From Granulicella cerasi (GTDB taxonomy: Bacteria; Acidobacteriota; Terriglobia; Terriglobales; Acidobacteriaceae), in contig NZ_JAGSYD010000002.1 in assembly GCF_025685575.1 (NCBI RefSeq), positions 186,001 to 250,000 of the forward strand: a stretch of DNA of 64,000 bases, given 5' to 3'. Of the stretch, positions 55,601 to 63,982 are shown piece by piece; the stretch's first letter is position 1; the number at the start of each line of letters is the position of its first letter. A program made the position numbers and the translations under genes. A model generated the notes under the pieces. That model ran no database searches and was not told where the DNA came from. It saw only the letters and a program-made list of their open reading frames with translations.

Positions 55601-57194
55601 AGAGCAAGCCCACGCAGTTCAGAAACAGCATGACGAGGAACGGCTGCGCGATCCGCGTGTCAAAGTACGAGCGATTGACCACGCCACCCTTTGCCGTCAC
55701 GTTGAAGCTGCCGAGCTTCGGATTCACCAGCGCGAGCATCGTCGGGAGGAAGATGTAAGGCGCAAGAACCGTTTCGTAAATTTCGTTCCAGAACGAGTGA
55801 CGATGCTGGCCTTGAATGCGCGAGTTCGTCATGTTCGAAAGCACAAGATGCGGGAACGCATACGCGAAGATCGCCGCCCAGTAGCCCGGAACGTTCGTAT
55901 GACCAAGGATCAGGTAGATCAGCGGTGCGGTCAGGAAGATCAGGCGCGGCAACGCGTACAGGAAGTGCGTCATCGCGTTGAAGTAGCAGAGACGCTGCGC
56001 GGCCGAGAGCCCCGGCAAGAGCAGCGGATTGTCCGTGCGCAGAATCTGGATCATGCCGCGCGCCCAGCGAATACGCTGCTTCACATGGCCACTCAGACGC
56101 TCCGTCGCAAGACCGGCTGCCTGCGGAATGTTGATGTACGCCGTGTTCCAGCCGTTCGACTGCATACGCAGCGAGGTGTGCGCATCTTCGGTGACGGTCT
56201 CCACGGCGATGCCGCCAACCTCGTCCAGCGCCTCGCGACGCATCACAGCGCACGAGCCGCAGAAGAAGGTGGCGTTCCAGAAGTCGTTACCGTCCTGCAC
56301 GACACCGTAGAAGAGTTCGCCTTCGTTCGGGATCACGCGGAACTGGTCGAGGTTACGCTCGAAGGGATCCGGCGAGTAGAAGTGATGCGGCGTCTGCAAC
56401 ATGCCTAGCTTCTTGTCGCGGCCAAACCAGCCCATCGTCAGCTGCAGGAACGAGCGCGTAGGGATGTGGTCCGAGTCGAAGATCGCGACAAACGGTGCAT
56501 CGAGACGCTTCAGCGCGCGGTTGATATTGCCAGCCTTCGCGTGCTTGTTATCGTCACGCGTCATGTACCCGATGCCAGCCTCTTCCGCGAACGCACGGAA
56601 CTCTTCGCGCTTGCCGTCGTCGAGGATGTAGACGTTCAGCTTTTCGGCCGGCCAATCGATGTTCATCGCAGCCAGCGCGGTGTAACGCACCACGTTCAGC
56701 GGCTCGTTGTAGGTCGGAATCAGCAGGTCAACTGCGGGCCAGAGTTCAGGATCTTCCGGCAGCGGCACCGGCGTGCGACGCAGTGGCCAGATCGTCTGAA
56801 TGTAGCCCAGCGCAAGGATCAAAAAGGCATAGGCTTCCGCGCCCACCAGCAGCAGGATGAAAAACGCATCCAGCCATGTCCACGTCTGCGCGGTGTCAGG
56901 ATCGAAGAAGAACTTGTAGACCGTGAAAATACGCCAGAAGCCGTAGCGGAACGTAGAAAACACGCTGAGCAGCATCAGTGTCAGCGTGATCAAGTACGAG
57001 TTCGAACTGCGATCAATCCAGATCGCGACCAGCACGAGCAGCAAACCGAGCACGGCCTGTTGCGGCCACGTCAGCGGCAGTCCGCCGGTAAACATCAGAA
57101 ACAAAACACCGCCGCCCAGGATCAGAAACCTGAGCGCCTTGAGCAAGAATCCTTCGCCGGACTCAAACTCTCTCCACAGGGGAGATCTCGTCAT
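52623..57194 (-). CDS. bcsAB: fused cellulose synthase BcsA-BcsB
   Basis: 1523 residues. BcsA part (about 1-735): GT2 motifs TYNEP 161-165, DDG 192-194, DSDH 240-243, FCGSC 311-315, TED 335-337 and QRIRW 373-377, with about eight membrane helices; gating loop 'FNVTAKGG' at 497-504. PilZ domain has RTTVR 596-600 and DLSSGG 623-628, the two c-di-GMP contacts, so allosteric activation is expected. BcsB part begins after a signal-like helix (TSITPMLLLALLLPGL, about 740) and ends with a membrane anchor at the C terminus ('WLVVLAAAVLCFLMAALL'). Such fusions are known in Komagataeibacter AcsAB. ATG overlaps the bcsQ stop (ATGA). Confidence 0.95.
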   Translation of the reverse strand: MTRSPLWREFESGEGFLLKALRFLILGGGVLFLMFTGGLPLTWPQQAVLGLLLVLVAIWIDRSSNSYLITLTLMLLSVFSTFRYGFWRIFTVYKFFFDPDTAQTWTWLDAFFILLLVGAEAYAFLILALGYIQTIWPLRRTPVPLPEDPELWPAVDLLIPTYNEPLNVVRYTALAAMNIDWPAEKLNVYILDDGKREEFRAFAEEAGIGYMTRDDNKHAKAGNINRALKRLDAPFVAIFDSDHIPTRSFLQLTMGWFGRDKKLGMLQTPHHFYSPDPFERNLDQFRVIPNEGELFYGVVQDGNDFWNATFFCGSCAVMRREALDEVGGIAVETVTEDAHTSLRMQSNGWNTAYINIPQAAGLATERLSGHVKQRIRWARGMIQILRTDNPLLLPGLSAAQRLCYFNAMTHFLYALPRLIFLTAPLIYLILGHTNVPGYWAAIFAYAFPHLVLSNMTNSRIQGQHRHSFWNEIYETVLAPYIFLPTMLALVNPKLGSFNVTAKGGVVNRSYFDTRIAQPFLVMLFLNCVGLLCAIPRYIKFPFVTAPHPIDWIVNIPANMWDGTHPGTIVMNVLWTFFNIMILGVATAVAWESQQRRTTVRVSMAVPAGVVLADGSAIQGVTADLSSGGCMMECDGPVNVAIGDAVRVVFPVLDGDAVLPATIVGLEDGRVLRAQFDPLTIQEEEALTMVLYSRADTWLGWGEAREADRPLHSLWRILLLSVHGLRRTARGMMQKRSNSPKGKLATSITPMLLLALLLPGLHVAHAQVLAPRSVAADGGVAGPNMVTALNPAAALVPTDGAPARAVPAGQFDNVFTLGDIGVPDTIVLRGVDAYHSVYFSVPQTQVVKTATLKLNYHFSPGLLPMISHLKVSLNGTLFATIPVTQQAQAPAGDLTSSQKLNSVRVENNAMLSVNLAMPSEMLVHNNELTFEFVGHYTMDCEDPSHSTLWSHVDTTSTLELAGSLLPLQNDLKMLPLPFYDSSVNLHPSIPIVFMSQPSPRALEAAGIMASWFGVLTDYRPARFPVSFGTIPQGNVIVICDDPSKLPTSLSIGGSAGPTVAMRTNPNDPYSKVLVLTGDNADDLVTAARVLTLSPEGALAGDIQRLTLTEAPKKSEPDSAPRWLRTDKLVRLEDITKGNDLQGDGSVPVNIFMRVPPDLYYSNKGALAFQMDYRYNGVPLADESTLQMFMNGAYVSSPPLPHTDTASKDLHTVIPIPVVDMRPFSNSLTAKFVFQLAVKGKCQDTAPMNLQGAILKSSYLDLRGIPHWARLPDLELFSNAGFPFTRRADLSDTAVVMPSAPGLEEIELYLTMMGHFGAQTGYPVLNVTVTDADGMKDGRDYLVMGTMDDQPAIGKLNDTLPVRIDNGGLRVQDTQGYFDPLQHAWWKVKSSDHIESGKLSTQGGMPDAIIEGIEWPRGSGHSTVLVALRDKSIAANFMSVFLKTSQSSDISQTVSVLAGNRFASYRIGNQNYHVGYLNPFVRLWLLFSEFPWLVVLAAAVLCFLMAALLRAMLRRNARRRLQANS

Positions 57195-59650
57195 TGCTCA
57201 CTCCATCGTGCGGTCTTTTGCGCATGGACCGCAGGCGCCTTCTGCGCCTTCAACCATGCCGCCAGGTTGCGGTAATCTTCTGCCACCGAAGAATCCGTCG
57301 CGTAATCCATCACGGTCATTCCTTCTGCCAACGCCTCGGGAACCGAAGCGGCGCGGCGAATCACAAATGGGAGCAGGCGGTCGCCCAACTGCTGCCGCAT
57401 CACCTCGCGCACGTCCAGGTGCAGTCGTTGCGTTGCGTCGAACCGGTTCAGCAAGTACACCGGCTCCACCTTTTTACCTTGGCCGTCTTTGATCTCCGCA
57501 AAGAACTTTTCGATGGCACCAAGCGAGATGACCGAATTCATGTCCGGCGCCAACGGAACGAGCACCGTCGCATTCATCTGCGCCAGGCGACGAGCGACCC
57601 AGGGCGTGACCGCAGTCAGGTCAAAGATCGCACGCGAAGTGTCTGCCGTGCGCTGTGCGATCTCCTTGGAAAACCACTCCTGCGAGGCCGGGTCGCCGGA
57701 CTTGTGCATGACGTCATAGCTGATCATGCAGATCGGCGCATCGTTGGAACCCGACGGCGGCGAGAAGCGGCGCATCTTTTCCGGAAGCAGCTCGCTTGCG
57801 CCAAAGTAGAACGGCAGCAAGCCATGCGAGGTCGTGTCCGCCAGCAGAATCGTCTCACCGGTCGCGGAAAGCGCACGCGCGAGTGAAGCGACGAGGCTGG
57901 TCTTCCCTACCCCGCCTGCGAGCGAGAACACGGCTACCAGCGGAACCTCGCGCGAGCGGGCTTCCTCTTCGGCAGCCTTCTCGGCCATCTGCTCCTGCAC
58001 GCCATAATCGAAGACGCCCTTCAGCGCGTACCAGCGCGACGCCACGCGTTCGCGGGAGCGCTGCAGGCTGTCCGAAGAAGGGATGGCCGAACCGACGCGA
58101 GCGCCCTTGGGAGCGTCCTCGCGCGGCAGGTCCGAACGCTCGATCCATGCCGGCACCGGCGTAATGTCGATCGCACCCGACGAAGGCGCATTGGCTACGC
58201 GCTCACGAGCGCTGCCATAAGCTGCGAAGAAGCCGCTTGCCTCATCCGGCTGATAGCCGCGAACACGGCGCGCCTGCGCCAGGGCGGCATCCGCCTTCGC
58301 CTGCGCCTCGGCCTTCGCCTGCAGGTACGCACGCTGGCCGGGAGAATCGTTCTCTTCTGCGGTAACGACGGGCTGCGCCACCGGAACCTTGCCCGAACTC
58401 AGCTTCGACGGAGCCTGCTCCATTTCCGCAGCGAAAAGGTCGTTGCGTGAGGCCGTGCGTGTGCGCGTGCTCGGGCGCGGCTGCGCTACCGGCACGATCT
58501 CCGACGGATCATGCTCTACCGGCGACATATCCAGACCGAGAATCGAGCTGGTGCGCGAAGTGTTCAGCGTGTCATCCGCGGCCTGAATCGGCGCAGGAGC
58601 GACGGGCACGAAACCGGATGTGCCGTACTCCGCCTTCGACACGGACGGCGTGACGATCAAGGAACGCGAAGCCTGCGAAGCTGCCGGGCGCGCGATCGGC
58701 GCATCAGGAGAGGAAAGCGAAGAGAGCGCCGGAGGAAACTGTTGTGAGCGCGGAGCGATTGGAATCACCGTCGTCGAGCCTTCAGAAACAGCCTGGCGCG
58801 CCGGGCGGGGCTTTTCGAAGAACGTATCGGGCGCCGCCTGCGGATTCTCCTTCGGCTCCCGCTCGATGGCGCGGGTTCCGCGCGCGGCGACGATCGCCGC
58901 CTCTGACAAGCTGGTCGGGGCCTTCACTTCGGCGGCGACAGGGTCGATTCCCGTGGTGCTGCGAAGCTGCGGCACGATCACACGCGACTGCGAGTGACGC
59001 ACCGGCATCATGTCTTCGTCGGGCACGGAAGGCTGGTGATAAACGCGGCCAGGCAACTGGTGCGCCTTATCGATATAGGGGTCAGAGATGCGTCCGCCGA
59101 CCACGTTCGAGCCGGAAACCGCACGGCGACGCACGTCCGACGCGGCATAACGCTGCGCCTGCCGCTCGGCGGAGACGCGCGCATCTTCCATCTCGCGTGC
59201 TTCACGCCGAGCCGCGGCTTCCGCTGCAGCTACAGCTTCGGCGCGTCGAGCGGCTTCGATACGCTCGGAGGCCGCAATGCGGCTCATCTCTTCGGCCTGA
59301 CGCTGGGCGCGATTCTTGGCTTCGTGCTGCTGTTCGGTATCTTTCTTCTGCTGCGCTTCGGCGGCCTTGCGGGCGGCTTCTTCGTGCAGGCGTGCGGCTT
59401 CTTCGGCTTCTCGAGCCGCCTTCTCAGCTTCGGACGCAGCCACTTCTGCTTCACGTTGCGCTAGAGACTCGGCCTGACGCTGTTCTTCGGCGGCACGAAG
59501 GCGCATCTGCGCGCGGTACTCGCGGCGTGATGCGGAGAAATCGCGATATTTGGCCCCCTGGAGATTCGCCCAGGCGTAGAGAACGGCGACGTCTTCCGGC
59601 GTATCACCGGGCAGCGCACCCTCTACGAGTTCGGATGGTTCCTTTTCCAT
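57191..59650 (-). CDS. bcsQ: BcsQ-like MinD/ParA ATPase with long coiled N terminus
   Basis: 819 residues. The C-terminal third (about 565-805) is a deviant-Walker ATPase: 'FSLAGGVGKTSLVASLARAL' with GGVGKT at 579-584, 'ILLADTTSHG', and 'VLVPLAPDMNSVISLGAIEKFF'; BcsQ proteins place the cellulose machine at a cell pole or help secretion. In front are a conserved block 'AVLYAWANLQGAKYRDFSASRREY' (about 23-48), a charged Ala/Glu/Arg coiled coil (about 50-175) and a long disordered region to 560. This N-terminal extension is far beyond the 250-residue E. coli protein. First gene of the locus. Confidence 0.85.
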   Translation of the reverse strand: MEKEPSELVEGALPGDTPEDVAVLYAWANLQGAKYRDFSASRREYRAQMRLRAAEEQRQAESLAQREAEVAASEAEKAAREAEEAARLHEEAARKAAEAQQKKDTEQQHEAKNRAQRQAEEMSRIAASERIEAARRAEAVAAAEAAARREAREMEDARVSAERQAQRYAASDVRRRAVSGSNVVGGRISDPYIDKAHQLPGRVYHQPSVPDEDMMPVRHSQSRVIVPQLRSTTGIDPVAAEVKAPTSLSEAAIVAARGTRAIEREPKENPQAAPDTFFEKPRPARQAVSEGSTTVIPIAPRSQQFPPALSSLSSPDAPIARPAASQASRSLIVTPSVSKAEYGTSGFVPVAPAPIQAADDTLNTSRTSSILGLDMSPVEHDPSEIVPVAQPRPSTRTRTASRNDLFAAEMEQAPSKLSSGKVPVAQPVVTAEENDSPGQRAYLQAKAEAQAKADAALAQARRVRGYQPDEASGFFAAYGSARERVANAPSSGAIDITPVPAWIERSDLPREDAPKGARVGSAIPSSDSLQRSRERVASRWYALKGVFDYGVQEQMAEKAAEEEARSREVPLVAVFSLAGGVGKTSLVASLARALSATGETILLADTTSHGLLPFYFGASELLPEKMRRFSPPSGSNDAPICMISYDVMHKSGDPASQEWFSKEIAQRTADTSRAIFDLTAVTPWVARRLAQMNATVLVPLAPDMNSVISLGAIEKFFAEIKDGQGKKVEPVYLLNRFDATQRLHLDVREVMRQQLGDRLLPFVIRRAASVPEALAEGMTVMDYATDSSVAEDYRNLAAWLKAQKAPAVHAQKTARWSEQ

Positions 59651-59847
59651 TTCAGCCTCGAGCCGCGAGATTCAACTGCGCGCCGCTTGTTTCTGGTGTT
59701 AACACAAAAGTACAGAGCCGTACCCAGAGGCTATCGAGAGAGACAAGCCCAGTCAATGCAACGTGTGCACTAGTCACTAGGCATACATTGGCAAGGAGGG
59801 TTCCCCCTTTTCCACTCCCGCGAACCTGTTACCTTAGTAGACAGGTC

Positions 59848-59923
59848 GGGCGGGTAGCTCAGTTGGTAGAGCATCGCCCTTTTAAGGCGCTGGTCCTGGG
59901 TTCGAGCCCCAGCCCGCTCACCA
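59848..59923 (+). tRNA. tRNA-Lys (anticodon TTT)
   Basis: GGGCGGG acceptor arm, D-loop AGTTGGTA, anticodon loop CTTTTAA (anticodon TTT), T-arm CTGGGTTCGAGCCCCAG, 3' strand CCCGCTC-A with CCA encoded. The 27-43 pair is a T-C mismatch, the rest is canonical. It is between bcsQ and hldE, on the opposite strand to both. Confidence 0.97.
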
Positions 59924-59987
59924 CCGACCTACCCTTCTACAAATCCATGCAATCGGCCGCGAAGGCTGACCGCTGTCGCGAAAGCGA

Positions 59988-61466
59988 CTAGCAGGTCGGC
60001 CCCTGCGCCGAGAGCTTGCGTACGATGTTCGTCGTCGAGAAGCCCTCGACCGTCGGTACGATCTCCACGCGGCCCCCGCGAGCAGCCACAACCTCATGGC
60101 CTACAACGGTTTCCACGGAGTAGTCGCCGCCCTTTACCAGCACATCCGGCTGCAGCTCCTGAATCACTTCGAGCGGGGTGTCTTCGTCGAACAGCACGAC
60201 TGCGTCCACCGCGGCGAGCGCGGCCATCACGCGAGCGCGCTCATTCTGCCCGACCACCGGGCGGCTCGGCCCCTTCAGGCGCGAGATCGACGCATCGGTG
60301 TTCAACCCCAGCACCAGTTTCGTGCCGAAGCGGCGGCAATCTTCCAGTAGCGTGACGTGGCCGACGTGCAGCAGATCAAAACAGCCGTTCGTGAAGACGA
60401 TCGACTCTCCGCCAGCGCGCCACTCCGCCACGCGCTGCGCCATGCGATGGCGGTCCAGCACCTTGTCCGCGCCGGAAAGCCCCATCGACGGGGTCAGCAG
60501 GCTCACCAGCTCGTGGCCCGCGATCGGCACCGTGCCGACCTTGCCCACGACGATGCCCGCGGCCAGGTTGGCCAGTTCCACCGAACGCTCGATGTTCAGA
60601 CCGCCCGCGAATCCGGCGGCCAGCATCGCGATCACGGTGTCGCCTGCGCCGGAGACATCGAAGACTTCGCGCGCTCGTGCCGGCGAGTGGAAGCTCGGGC
60701 CGTCGCGCAGCACGCGAATGCCCTTCTCGCTCATCGTGACCACGAGGTACTCGATGTCATGCTCGCGGCGCTGCTCGCCACCGGCGTCAATCAGGGCCGG
60801 GAGTTCATGCTGCGGCACGCCGGTCGCCACGGAAAGCTCGTTCAGGTTCGGGCAGACGCAGGTCGCGCCGCTGTACTTGGAAAAGTCTGGGGTCTTCGGG
60901 TCCGCCAGCACCGGCACGCCGCGCCTGCGGGCTGCGCGAATCACGGCTTCGCAGAGCGAAGTGGTCAGCGCGCCCTTGGCATAATCCGAAAGAACAACGA
61001 CGTTCACCTTCTCGACCAACGCAACCGCGGTCTTCTCGAGTTCAGCGGCTTCTTCCGCCGACGGTTTCTCGCGGCTTTCGATGTCGAGGCGCAGCAACTG
61101 CTGGTTGCGGCCGATAATGCGTGTCTTGGAGACCGTCGGCAGCGTCGTCGATACCACGCCGACCGTGTCGATGCCTGCCTTCTCCAGCGTCGCGCGCAGC
61201 TCATTGCACTCCGCATCGCGCCCCCAGAACCCGCCGAGGACGACCTTGCAGCCGAGGCCCGCGAGGTTCATCGCAACGTTCGCCGCGCCGCCCGGGCGCT
61301 CATACCGCTGCGCGTGGCGCAGTACCGGCACAGGGGCCTCCGGCGAGATGCGATCGACTTCGCCGAGGATGTAGCGGTCGAGCATCAGGTCGCCCACCAC
61401 CAACACGTGCAGGTCAGAGAACCCGCCTTCAAGCAACTGCAGAATCTTGTGAACGTCTTCGATCAT
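59988..61466 (-). CDS. hldE: bifunctional heptose 7-phosphate kinase/heptose 1-phosphate adenylyltransferase
   Basis: 492 residues. N-terminal ribokinase-like domain (about 1-330): 'VVGDLMLDRYILGEVDRISPEAPVPVL' and the anion hole 'FDVSGAGDTVIAMLAAGFA'. C-terminal nucleotidyltransferase (about 350-492): 'FTNGCFDLLHVGHVTLLEDCR' (HxGH motif HVGH) and 'VVGQNERARVMAAL'. It makes ADP-D-glycero-beta-D-manno-heptose for LPS core. It is 4 bp-overlapped by the GT9 gene upstream, so both are coupled. Confidence 0.96.
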   Translation of the reverse strand: MIEDVHKILQLLEGGFSDLHVLVVGDLMLDRYILGEVDRISPEAPVPVLRHAQRYERPGGAANVAMNLAGLGCKVVLGGFWGRDAECNELRATLEKAGIDTVGVVSTTLPTVSKTRIIGRNQQLLRLDIESREKPSAEEAAELEKTAVALVEKVNVVVLSDYAKGALTTSLCEAVIRAARRRGVPVLADPKTPDFSKYSGATCVCPNLNELSVATGVPQHELPALIDAGGEQRREHDIEYLVVTMSEKGIRVLRDGPSFHSPARAREVFDVSGAGDTVIAMLAAGFAGGLNIERSVELANLAAGIVVGKVGTVPIAGHELVSLLTPSMGLSGADKVLDRHRMAQRVAEWRAGGESIVFTNGCFDLLHVGHVTLLEDCRRFGTKLVLGLNTDASISRLKGPSRPVVGQNERARVMAALAAVDAVVLFDEDTPLEVIQELQPDVLVKGGDYSVETVVGHEVVAARGGRVEIVPTVEGFSTTNIVRKLSAQGPTC

Positions 61467-62575
61467 GGCCGTCTTTCTAGGATAGCTGTATCCATGAGAT
61501 GCGTGCGCGCTGCCGCCAGAGCCTCGTCCACCGAGATCGACAGAATGCAGCGCTTGCCCTCAACAGTGCAGACCTCCAGCCCGCACGCTCCGCACGACAC
61601 CCAATGCTGCAACACCCGCACATGGCGACCGAACGGATACCACTGCCCGGGCACGTTCCGTGAGGAGAAGATACTCATGACCGGCGTCGCCACCGAGGCC
61701 GCCAGGTGCCCCGGCCCGCTGTCGTGCCCGAAGAACATCCGCGCCCGCTCCATCACCGCCGCAGACACCCGCGGAGAGGATGCGCCGCATAGATTCAATG
61801 CCTTACCGCCAGCGCCTTCGCGCCACGCGGCAGCGACCTCTTCGCTCTCGGCCGCTTCATTCGGCGCGCCGAGTACGACGAGACCGCTCTCAGGGTGCTC
61901 GCTCGCCCACTGGCGAAAGAAGCTCGTCCAGCGGTCAAGCCCCCAGTGGTTCGCCTGGGATTTCGTTCCGATGCTGAACGCAAAGAAGGAGCGCCCTGCC
62001 AGCGGCGCAAGCAGCGCGTCGGCCTCGGCGCGTTCCGCCGCCGTCAGCCCAGGAGCAAAGTTCGCCGGATCGCTCGTCACAGGATCGCCCAACTCCGCTG
62101 CCACACACCGCGCAAGACGATCTGCCTCGGCTTCATAGAGCGGCTTGCCGTCCGCCTCGGTGCGCAGCAAGCGGTTCTTCTGCTCGTCCTCGGTCAGCGG
62201 AAGCCCGATGATGCGCTTGATGCCGCATAGCCGAAAGAAGGCGCGATCGCGCTCTGCGGCCTTCATGCCGCGTGGTCCTGCGAGATACACCATCGTGTCC
62301 GCGCCATAGCGACGGATGCGCCACATCAGCTTCAGCAGCGCCAACGGGCTGCGCTCGCCCACCACGTAGGTCTCGAAGCCATCGACAAGACCGGAGTTGC
62401 CCAGCACAGCTTCTGCGGCAGCGGCCTTCGCCGCGACAGGGATGTTCGTCAACAGACGCATCTCTGCGTTGGGAAACGCGCGACGCGCCTGCCTGTAGCA
62501 AGGAATCGCAATGAGATGATCGCCCAGCGAACCGAGGCGATAGAGCAGCACACGCTTTGTCTTCGAGTCCGGCAT
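61463..62575 (-). CDS. glycosyltransferase family 9 (heptosyltransferase-like)
   Basis: 370 residues from ATG 62575 (MPDSKTKRVLLYRLGSLGD). GT-B fold with 'RLGSLGDHLIAIPCYRQARRAFP' N-terminally and the nucleotide-sugar loop 'FFGHDSGPGHLAASVATPVMSIF' in the C-terminal half. Likely transfers heptose to the LPS inner core, given hldE next to it, though exact linkage cannot be read. The stop overlaps the hldE start by 4 bp. Divergent from the DUF4254 gene. Confidence 0.9.
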   Translation of the reverse strand: MPDSKTKRVLLYRLGSLGDHLIAIPCYRQARRAFPNAEMRLLTNIPVAAKAAAAEAVLGNSGLVDGFETYVVGERSPLALLKLMWRIRRYGADTMVYLAGPRGMKAAERDRAFFRLCGIKRIIGLPLTEDEQKNRLLRTEADGKPLYEAEADRLARCVAAELGDPVTSDPANFAPGLTAAERAEADALLAPLAGRSFFAFSIGTKSQANHWGLDRWTSFFRQWASEHPESGLVVLGAPNEAAESEEVAAAWREGAGGKALNLCGASSPRVSAAVMERARMFFGHDSGPGHLAASVATPVMSIFSSRNVPGQWYPFGRHVRVLQHWVSCGACGLEVCTVEGKRCILSISVDEALAAARTHLMDTAILERRP

Positions 62576-62625
62576 TCGTTCCCCGAGTGTAACGTGCGCG
62601 GTCGCGTTATGCTGTGAAGCGAGAC

Positions 62626-63249
62626 ATGCTTCCAGCCACCGAGATCGTCCGCCTGCACCAGCAAACGAACGCGCATTGGCATGATGCTGCGCAATCGTTC
62701 GCGGCTCCGCAGCCCGACACCTTCGCCGCACTCGTGCTCCAACAACATCGCGCTAATTTCGACCTCTGGCATCGCGAAGATGCAGCGCGCGACACGCATG
62801 CGACCGACGCCGCTATCGCCGAGGTGAAGCACGACATCGACCGCCTCAATCAACGTCGTAACGATCTCGCCGAGCGCATCGATGAGCAGCTTCTGCGCGA
62901 AGCAGGCTCTCAACCCGCCGACGCCGCGCTGCACTCCGAAACGCCTGGCATGATGATCGATCGCCTTTCGATTCTGTCGCTGAAGATCTTCCACACGGAA
63001 GAAGAAGCCGAGCGCGCCGATGCTGAACCGAGCCACCGCGAGCGCAATCTCCGCCGCCTGAACGTACTGCGTGAACAGCGCGACGACCTCACAGGTTGTC
63101 TCGACGAACTATGGGCCGCCGTGCAGCAGGGCCAGCGCCGCTTCAAGCTGTATCGTCAGATGAAGATGTATAACGATCCCACGCTGAATCCGGTGCTCTA
63201 CGGTCGCCACGAATCTTCCTCCGACGACGCGACACCCGCCGCGAGTTGA
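62626..63249 (+). CDS. DUF4254-family protein
   Basis: 207 residues from ATG 62626. 'LHQQTNAHWHDAAQ', 'NFDLWHREDAARDTHATDAAIAEVKHDIDRLNQRRNDLAE' and 'MIDRLSILSLKIFHTEEEAER' match the family as I know it: helical, all alpha, found near LPS glycosyltransferases in Acidobacteria and Bacteroidota. Function undefined. Divergent from GT9 with a 50-bp gap, so a shared promoter region is plausible. A GTG at 62614 is also possible. Confidence 0.87.
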   Translation: MLPATEIVRLHQQTNAHWHDAAQSFAAPQPDTFAALVLQQHRANFDLWHREDAARDTHATDAAIAEVKHDIDRLNQRRNDLAERIDEQLLREAGSQPADAALHSETPGMMIDRLSILSLKIFHTEEEAERADAEPSHRERNLRRLNVLREQRDDLTGCLDELWAAVQQGQRRFKLYRQMKMYNDPTLNPVLYGRHESSSDDATPAAS

Positions 63250-63347
63250 CCCCGAGGCTGCTGGCCTCGTATAACACCGATGCAGCCCTACATTACGCTG
63301 TAGACGATCACAGCACCTTATCTCTAACCCTCGAGTTCCCTTCAAGC

Positions 63348-63929
63348 ATGGCCACAAAGTCCGCAACTACGAAGTCGACCACCCCTAAAGCCGAAGTCAA
63401 GCCGAAGCGCGCCAGCAAGACGATCGCCGGTGACGTGGTCAACGACGATGCCGCTCGCAAGAGCATCCTCGCTCTCTACGAGAGCGCGCTGAAGCTGATG
63501 CAGGCCGGCAAGTACGACAAGGCCCACGCCGCATTCGACGAGATGCTCGCCGAAGCGCCGCAGGATCTTGGCGACCGCATCCGCATGTACATCGCCGCAT
63601 GCGTCGCACAGATCAGCAAAGGCTCGACCGAGTTCTCCACGCACGAGGAGCGCTACGATTACGCGATCTCGCTGCTGAACCAGGGCCACTACGAGGACGC
63701 ACGCGAGCACTTCAACGAGATCATCCTGAAGGACAAGGAAGCCGACTACGCTTTCTACGGCCTCGCGCTGCTGGCTTCGCTCACGGGCGAAACCTCGCAC
63801 TGCATCGAGCACCTCACCGAAGCGATCCGCCTCAATGCGCAGAACCGCTTCCAGGCCCGCTCGGACTCGGACTTCGAGCCTGTGGCTGACGACCCTCGCT
63901 TCACGGAACTTCTCTACCCCGAAGCGTAA
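63348..63929 (+). CDS. TPR-domain protein
   Basis: 193 residues from ATG 63348. Lys/Thr/Ala-rich N-terminal tail (KSATTKSTTPKAEVKPKRASKT), then three tetratricopeptide-like helical pairs ('ALYESALKLMQAGKYDKAHAAFDEML', 'YDYAISLLNQGHYEDAREHFNEIIL', 'ALLASLTGETSHCIEHLTEAIRL'). Probably a cytoplasmic adaptor; the basic tail could bind nucleic acid. Followed by a strong terminator. Partners unknown. Confidence 0.82.
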   Translation: MATKSATTKSTTPKAEVKPKRASKTIAGDVVNDDAARKSILALYESALKLMQAGKYDKAHAAFDEMLAEAPQDLGDRIRMYIAACVAQISKGSTEFSTHEERYDYAISLLNQGHYEDAREHFNEIILKDKEADYAFYGLALLASLTGETSHCIEHLTEAIRLNAQNRFQARSDSDFEPVADDPRFTELLYPEA

Positions 63930-63946
63930 GACTTCACCCAAATGCG

Positions 63947-63982
63947 AACCCGTCCATCGCTCGCGCGGTGGACGGGTTTTTC
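63947..63982 (+). terminator. intrinsic terminator of the TPR gene
   Basis: AACCCGTCCA..TGGACGGGTT stem with inner CGC/GCG pairs and a TCGC loop, then TTTT; 18 bp after the stop. Confidence 0.88.

Noticed and set aside
59651..59923. tRNA-Lys as an attachment site of an integrated element carrying the cellulose locus
   Set aside because: No integrase, no second copy of the tRNA 3' end in the window, and cellulose genes match the local codon use.
60357..62138. 593-codon open frame antisense to hldE and the GT9 gene
   Set aside because: No motif, high Arg/Ala/Gln; both genes on the other strand are complete and overlapping.
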